Shown here: positions 58,870 through 64,000 of the stretch, in pieces
How positions within the stretch are numbered: the first letter of the stretch is position 1
Layout of the letters: each line of letters starts with the position of its first letter
NCBI RefSeq assembly: GCF_002288925.2
Contig: NW_022098076.1
Location: forward strand, 81,117,362 to 81,181,361
Source of the DNA: Delphinapterus leucas
Taxonomy: Eukaryota > Chordata > Mammalia > Artiodactyla > Monodontidae
Reading direction: 5' to 3'
Length of the DNA stretch: 64,000 nucleotides
Translations under genes and position numbers: made by a program
The notes under the pieces: model-generated
Told to the model about the DNA's origin: nothing
Seen by the model: the letters and a program-made list of their open reading frames with translations, nothing else
Database searches by the model: none

Positions 58870-59990
58870 CAGTGGCTAGTGACAAGGCCCTGGCTTGTCT
58901 GCTTTGATGGAAAGTAGTGAAGCAAGTAAGGTGCTTCATAGGAGGAAAAAGAGTATAGTACTTGTGGATAGACACACACGGGTGGGTTGAGAGAGAGAGT
59001 CACACCTCCACAGTAGTTTGAATCACTTATACGGAGCATTTCTTCCGGGTTTCCTCTGGCCAATTATCTTGCTTTGCCTGGCTCTGAGTCCACATTTGGT
59101 TTATCTCAAGGTCCTCCCCGTGTGCGTGTGCATCTCTTAGCCAAGATGGATTCCAGCCCAGAGAGAGGCCTGTGGGAAGGTTGACACCACCTATTATGGG
59201 GTGGTTCCCCCTCCCTTTTTGGCCCCCCCGAGGAACCTTTCTGCACAAGTGTAGTCAGGAAGTTCTCCTTGACCTCAAGAATGAGAAATATGTGGTCTGT
59301 TTATCTCTTATCTGGGCAGGACTCAGCTCCTCCTTCCTCCCACCCCACCACTGTCTTTATCTTGGAGTGTCTGTCTACAGAGGACAGACTTCACTGCTCA
59401 GCCTGGGGCCTATCTATCTCCTGCCTCAAGATGATCCAGAAGAGAAACCAACACCAGCACTGACTAAGCACTTTCGAAGTCACACAACTGGTGTGTGCCT
59501 GAATCCTGAAGCTCCAGGTCCAAAACCCACCTTACTAATCAATTCAGAGATTCTAGGTACTAATTTCAAGAGTTTATAAAATGCAATACGTAAAGAGATT
59601 CCCCTGGTCTTAGAAGCTGAGAAAGACCCACCTCTCCCCTTGCTCCCATGCAGGTCTGCCTTTCCTGATCCTCAGAAGGACCAGTCCCAGCAAGGCTGAT
59701 GGACAACCTTCCCCGGGCAGAGTTAGAACCCCAAGTCTGCAAAATTGTCAGTTCTACATATTACCTTTTGTTCACCTCATCTTTTTCCCTTGGGAACATG
59801 GAGATGCATCCAATGTCAGAAGAAATAGAGCTAAGAGTCTTTCCCCAGCCAGTTCAACTCTGGCTCTAACTATGTAATCCCGGTAAAGAGGAGAGACCCA
59901 AACTCCTCGCAGGACCTACTACACTCTGCCCCCAAAACACCTTCCCTGGCTTTCCCCTTATTGGTCTCCACAGTTATTTGTTTTCAATAC
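58870..59990. other. No recognised gene
   Basis: Longest frame 59172-59579 (+, 135 codons) shows no recognisable domain. A C-run (6 C) near 59224. No gene called. Confidence 0.35.
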
Positions 59991-59999
59991 CATACTTCT

Positions 60000-60450
60000 A
60001 AGAGATAGCATCTGACTAAGGTTGTTGTCGGGGGTCCACAAGACCAACCTCAGGCTCGATAATTCGCTAGGACTCACAAGTCTCAGAAGCTATGAGGCAC
60101 AGTTACAGTTTATGGCAGTAAAATGATAGAAAATAGAATCAGCAAAGGGAAAAGGGATGTGGGGCAAAGTCCAAGAGAAACCAGGCACAAGCTTCCATGT
60201 GTCCCCTCTTGGTGGTGTTGAAACAGGAGGGAAAGGGGCAAGGCACAACTTTTAAAAGAATGACATGGCCCAAGGACACGACATAAACTGATTAGAACAA
60301 AACAGGTCCAAGATGGCAGACGAGTCGATTTCCACTAGACCTTGAAGCTCAGTATATGCTCACTGTAACACACCAAGAAGCTAAATGACACACCCACCCA
60401 CTCCATGACAGTTCCAAGGCTGGCCATAAAGGTCAAAAAGTGGGCAGTGG
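60000..60450. repeat. LTR-like remnant before L1-C
   Basis: 'attcgctaggactcacaagt', 'gaaaatagaatcagcaaagg', 'gaaaagggatgtggggcaaa' and 'gtccaagagaaaccaggcac' recall a common mammalian ERV LTR family, but I cannot name it or fix its ends. Confidence 0.35.
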
Positions 60451-60459
60451 GGCTTCCGG

Positions 60460-60475
60460 GAAGATGGCGGAAGAG
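60460..60475 (+). promoter_or_regulatory. YY1-like start motif of the L1-C promoter
   Basis: GGAAGATGGCGGAAGA at +10 of the element contains AAGATGGCGG, the core used by YY1 in human L1 to place the start of transcription. The role here is inferred. Confidence 0.55.
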
Positions 60476-60699
60476 TAAGACGCGGAGATCACCTTCCTCC
60501 CCACAGATACACCAGAAATACATCTACACGTGGAACAACTCCTACAGAACACCTACTGAACGCTGGCAGAAGACTTCAGACCTCCCAAAAGGCAAGAAAC
60601 TCCCCACGTACCTGGGTAGGGCAAAAGAAAAAAGAATAAACAGAGACAAAAGGATAGGGACGGGACCTGCACCAGTGGGAGGGAGCCATGAAGGAGGAA

Positions 60700-61520
60700 A
60701 AGTTTCCACACACTAGAAGCCCCTTCGCGGGCGGAGACTGCGGGTGGCGGAGGGGGGAAGCTTCGGAGCCGCGGAGGAGAGCACAGCAACAGGGGTGCGG
60801 AGGGTAAAGCGGAGAGATTCCCGCACAGAGGATCGGTGCCGACCGGCACTCACCAGCCGAAAGGCTTGTCTGCTCACCCGCGGGGCCGGGCGGGGCTGCG
60901 AGCTGAGGCTCGGGCTTCGGTCGGAGCGCCGGGAGAGGACTGGGGTTGGCGGCGTGAACGCAGCCTGCAGGGGGCTAGTGCGCCACGGATAGCCGGGAGG
61001 GAGTCCGGGGAAAAGTCTGGAGCTGCGAGGAGGCAAGAGACTTTTTCTTCCCTCTTTGTTTCCTGGTGCGCGAGGGGAGGGGATTAACAGCGCTGCTTAA
61101 AGGAGCTCCAGAGACGGGCGCGAGCCGCAGCTAAAAGCGCGGACCCCAGAGACGGGCATGAGACGCTAAGGCTGCTGCTGCCGCCACCAAGAAGCCTGTG
61201 TGTGAGCACACGTCACTCTCCACACCCCCCTTCCGGGGAGCCTGTTCAGCTCACCACTGCCAGGGTCCCGGGATCGAGGGACAACTCCCCCGGGAGAACG
61301 CACGGCGCGCCTCAGGCTGGTGCAACGTTACGTTGGCCTCTGCCGCCGCAGGCCCGCCCCGCACTCCGTGCCCCTCCCTCCCCCCCGGCCTGAGTGAGCC
61401 AGAGCCCCCGGATCAGCGGCTCCTTTAACCCCGTTCTGTCTGAGCGAAAAACAGACGCCCTCCGGCGACCTACACGCAGAGGCGGGGCCAAATCCAAAGC
61501 TGAGCCCTTGGGAGCTTTGA
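60700..61520 (+). promoter_or_regulatory. GC- and CpG-rich L1-C 5'UTR (CpG-island-like)
   Basis: Rich in CG dinucleotides and G/C runs ('gcgggcggagactgcgggtg', 'cgcggggccgggcggggctg'), unlike the AT-rich rest of the window. This corresponds to the internal pol II promoter region of L1 5'UTRs. Open frames on both strands here are a result of high GC. Whether it drives transcription is not shown. Confidence 0.7.
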
Positions 61521-61870
61521 GAACAAAGAAGAGAAAGGGAAATCTCTCCCAGCAGCCTCAGGAGCAGCGGATTAAATCTCCACAATCAACTTGATGTACC
61601 TGCATCTGTGGAATACATGAATAGACAACCAATCATCCCAAATTGAGGAGGTGGACTTTGAGAGCAAGATTTATGATTTTTTCCCCTTTTCCTCTTTTTG
61701 TGAGTGTGTATGTGTATGCTTCTGTGTGAGATTTTGTCTGTGTAGCGTTGCTTCCACCATTTGTCCTAGGGTTCTATCCGTCCGTTTTTTTGTTTGTTTG
61801 TTTTTAATTTTTTTCTTAATAATTTTTTTTATTTTATTAACTTTATTATATCTTATCTTACTTTAATTTA

Positions 61871-61975
61871 TTTCACTTTATATTCTTTCTTTTTTTTCTT
61901 CCTTCCCTCCTTCCTTCCTTCCTTCCTCCCTCCCTCCCTCTCTCCTTTCTTTCTTTCTTTCTACTTCTAATTCTT
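61871..61975 (+). repeat. Polypyrimidine (CTTT/CCTT)n tract in the L1-C 5'UTR
   Basis: CTTCC/CCTTCCTTCC repeats, then CTTTCTTTC repeats, with few purines. It lies between the GC-rich promoter half and the ORF1-proximal half of the 5'UTR. Confidence 0.9.
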
Positions 61976-62497
61976 TCTACTTTTTCTCCCTTTTATTCTG
62001 AGCCGTGTGGATGAAAGGCTCTTGGTGCTGCAGCCAGGAGTCAGTGCTGTGCCTCTGAGGTGGGAGAGCCAACGTCAGGACACTGGTCAACAAGAGACCT
62101 CCCAGCTCCACACAATATCAAATGGCGAAAATCTCCCAGAGATCTCCAACTCAACACCAGCACCCAGCTTCACTCAACGACCAGCAAGCTACAGTGCTGG
62201 ACATCCTATGCCAAACAACTAGCAAGACAGGAACACAACCCCACCCATTAGCAGAGAGGCTGCCTAAAATCATAAGTCCACAGGCACCCCAAAACACACC
62301 ACCAGAAGTGGACCTGCCTACCAGAAAGACAAGATCCAGCCTCATCCACCAGAACACAGGCACTAGTCCCCTCCACCAGGAAGCCCACACAACCCACTGA
62401 ACCAACCTTAGCCACTGGGGACAGACACCAAAAACAACGGGAACTACGGTCCTGCAGCCTGAAAAAAGGAGACCCCAAACACAGTAAGATAAGCAAA

Positions 62498-63382
62498 ATG
62501 AGAAGACAGAAAAACACACAGCAGATGAAGGAGCAAGATAAAAACCCGCCAGACCTAACAAATGAAGAGGAAATAGGCAGTCTACCTGAAAAAGAATTCA
62601 GAATAATGATAGTAAAGATGATCCAAAATCTTGGAAATAGAATAGACAAAATGCAAGAAACATTTAACAAGGACCTAGAAGAACTACAGATGAAACAAAC
62701 AACGATGAACAACACAATAAATGAAATTAAAAATACTCTAAATGGGATCAATAGCAGAATAACTGAGGCAGAAGAATGGATAAGTGACCTGGAAGATAAA
62801 ATAGTGGAAATAACTACTGCAGAGCAGAATAAAGAAGAAAGAATGAAAAGAACTGAGGACAGTCTCAGAGACCTCTGGGATAACATTAAATGCACCAATA
62901 TTCAAATTATAGGGGTTCCAGAAGAAGAAGAGAAAAAGAAAGGGACTGAGAAAATATTTGAAGAGATTATAGTTGAAAACTTCCCTAATATGGGAAAGGA
63001 AATAGTTAATCAAGTCCAGGAAGCACAGAGTCCCATACAGGATAAATCCAAGGAGAAATATGCCAAGACACATATTAATCAAACTGTCAAAAATTAAATA
63101 CAAAGAAAACATATTAAAAGCAGCAAGGGAAAAATAACACACAAGGGAATCCCCATAAGGTTAACAGCTGATCTTTCAGCAGAAACTCTGCAAGCCAGAA
63201 GGGAGTGACAGGACATATTTAAAGTGATGAAGGGGAAAAACCTGCAACCAAGATTACTCTACCTGGCAAGGATCTCATTCAGATTTGATGGAGAAATTAA
63301 AAGCTTTACAGACAAGCAAAAGCTGAGAGAATTCAGCACCACCAAACCAGCATTACAACAACTGCTAAAGGAAATTCTCTAG
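62498..63382 (+). pseudogene. L1-C ORF1, frameshifted
   Basis: Open for 199 codons from MRRQKNTQQMKEQD: coiled coil (residues ~35-115, LGNRIDKMQETFNKDLEELQ), then the RRM (LWDNIKCTNIQIIGVPEEEE, ~residues 125-150). A two-base deletion near 63029 relative to L1-B (CAGAGTCCC against CAGAAAGTCCC) shifts the frame, and translation ends at 63095-63097. The remaining C-terminal domain continues in another frame to TAG 63380-63382. The truncated protein would lack the C-terminal RNA-binding domain. Confidence 0.9.
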
Positions 63383-63440
63383 GCAAGAAACACCAGAGAA
63401 GGAAAAGACCTACGATAATGAAACCAAAACAATTAAGAAA

Positions 63441-64000
63441 ATGGGAATAGGAACATACATATCGATAATTACCTGAAATGTAAATGGACTAAATGCTCCC
63501 ACCAAAAGACACAGATTGGCTGAATGGATACAAAAACAAGACCCATATATTTGCTGTCTACAAGAGACCCACTTCAGACCTAGAGACACATACAGACTGA
63601 AAGTAAGGGGATGGAAAAAGATATTTCATGCAAATGGAAACCAAAAGAAAGCTGGAGTAGCAATTCTCATATCAGACAAAATCGACTTTAAAATAAAGAC
63701 TACTAGAAGAGACAAAGAAGGCCACTACATAATGATCAAGGGATCAATCCAAGAAGAAGATATAAAAATTGTAAATATTTATGCATGCAACATAGGAGCA
63801 CCTCAATACATAAGGCAAATACTAACAGCCATAAAAGGGGAAATCGACAGTAACACATTCATAGTAGGGGATTTTAACACCCCACTTTCACCAATGGACA
63901 GATCATCCAAAACGAAAATAAATAAAGAAACACAAGCTTTAAATGATACATTAAACAAGATGGACTTAATTGATATTTATAGGACATTCCATCCAAAAAC
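63441..64000 (+). pseudogene. L1-C ORF2, 5' part, stop at codon 12
   Basis: Starts MGIGTYISIIT but codon 12 is TGA (63474-63476) where L1-A and L1-B have TTA. The endonuclease domain then continues in frame (QDPYICCLQETHFRPRDTYR, and [16 protein letters not shown] further on) to the window edge. Without the stop it would look well preserved in the visible part; the rest is outside the window. Confidence 0.88.

Larger units (their letters stand above)
60451..64000 (+). mobile_element. L1-C: young LINE-1, 5' part only (cut by window end)
   Basis: It contains an unusually complete 5'UTR of about 2 kb (60451-62497), then ORF1 (62498-63382) and the start of ORF2 (63441 onward) up to the window edge. 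It begins GGGCTTCCGGGAAGATGGCG. Sequence is close to L1-B in the shared 5'UTR and ORF1, with fewer stops, so it is probably the youngest L1 here. ORF1 and ORF2 nevertheless carry inactivating changes. Confidence 0.93.

Noticed and set aside
60713..61585. GC-rich open frames on both strands in the L1-C 5'UTR
   Set aside because: High GC lowers stop frequency. The frames overlap on both strands and have no domain; the region is an L1 promoter.

Overview
The window looks like non-coding DNA from a whale or dolphin genome. I find no intact cellular protein-coding gene in its 64 kb. The source is inferred from many young tRNA-Glu-derived CHR-family SINEs: a ~200-bp type and a ~330-bp type, both opening with a GGGCTTCCCTGG-like head. 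They sit beside artiodactyl-style L1 elements. I saw no Bov-B, Bov-tA or pig PRE-1 repeats. A hippopotamus is the main alternative. Nothing bacterial, plasmid-borne or CRISPR-like is present. All repeat names come from recognition by eye, not from a library search.

Layout. 1-4.4 kb: SINEs and old L1 3' ends. 4.4-10.45 kb: a near full-length L1 (L1-A, + strand) with 5'UTR, broken ORF1, broken ORF2 and 3'UTR. 10.5-16.3 kb: hAT-type MITEs, MIR and L2 remnants, an MLT1-type LTR and one CHR SINE. 16.6-22.5 kb: a second long L1 (L1-B, +) with a chimeric 5' junction and two nested CHR SINEs, one of them without a tail. 22.5-25.4 kb: old L1 3' sequence and a ~0.5-kb segment bounded by perfect 16-bp inverted repeats. 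25.4-29.5 kb: an old antisense L1. 29.8-33.1 kb: a MER3-like hAT element, a SINE and a HAL1 (half-L1) split by a SINE. 34.2-44.2 kb: MIRs, old L1 pieces, four CHR SINEs with target-site duplications, and a processed pseudogene of the proteasome gene PSMA2. 45.6-49.2 kb: a MaLR LTR, then an ERVL-like LTR plus primer-binding site facing an antisense reverse-transcriptase fragment. 49.7-58.9 kb: SINEs, L2/MIR, L1 3' ends, a 210-bp polypurine tract, a hairpin and a tRNA-Glu-like SINE head. 60.45-64 kb: the 5' part of a third, young L1 (L1-C) with a ~2-kb GC-rich 5'UTR, running off the window end.

The window is best read as an insertion history. The L1s supplied the endonuclease and reverse transcriptase that probably mobilised the CHR SINEs and the PSMA2 mRNA. 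Target-site duplications and nesting give relative ages. All three L1s carry visible inactivating changes, so none appears able to move itself. No convincing new biological system was found. The more unusual items are the tailless SINE, the chimeric L1 5' end, the inverted-repeat-bounded segment and the head-to-head ERV arrangement.
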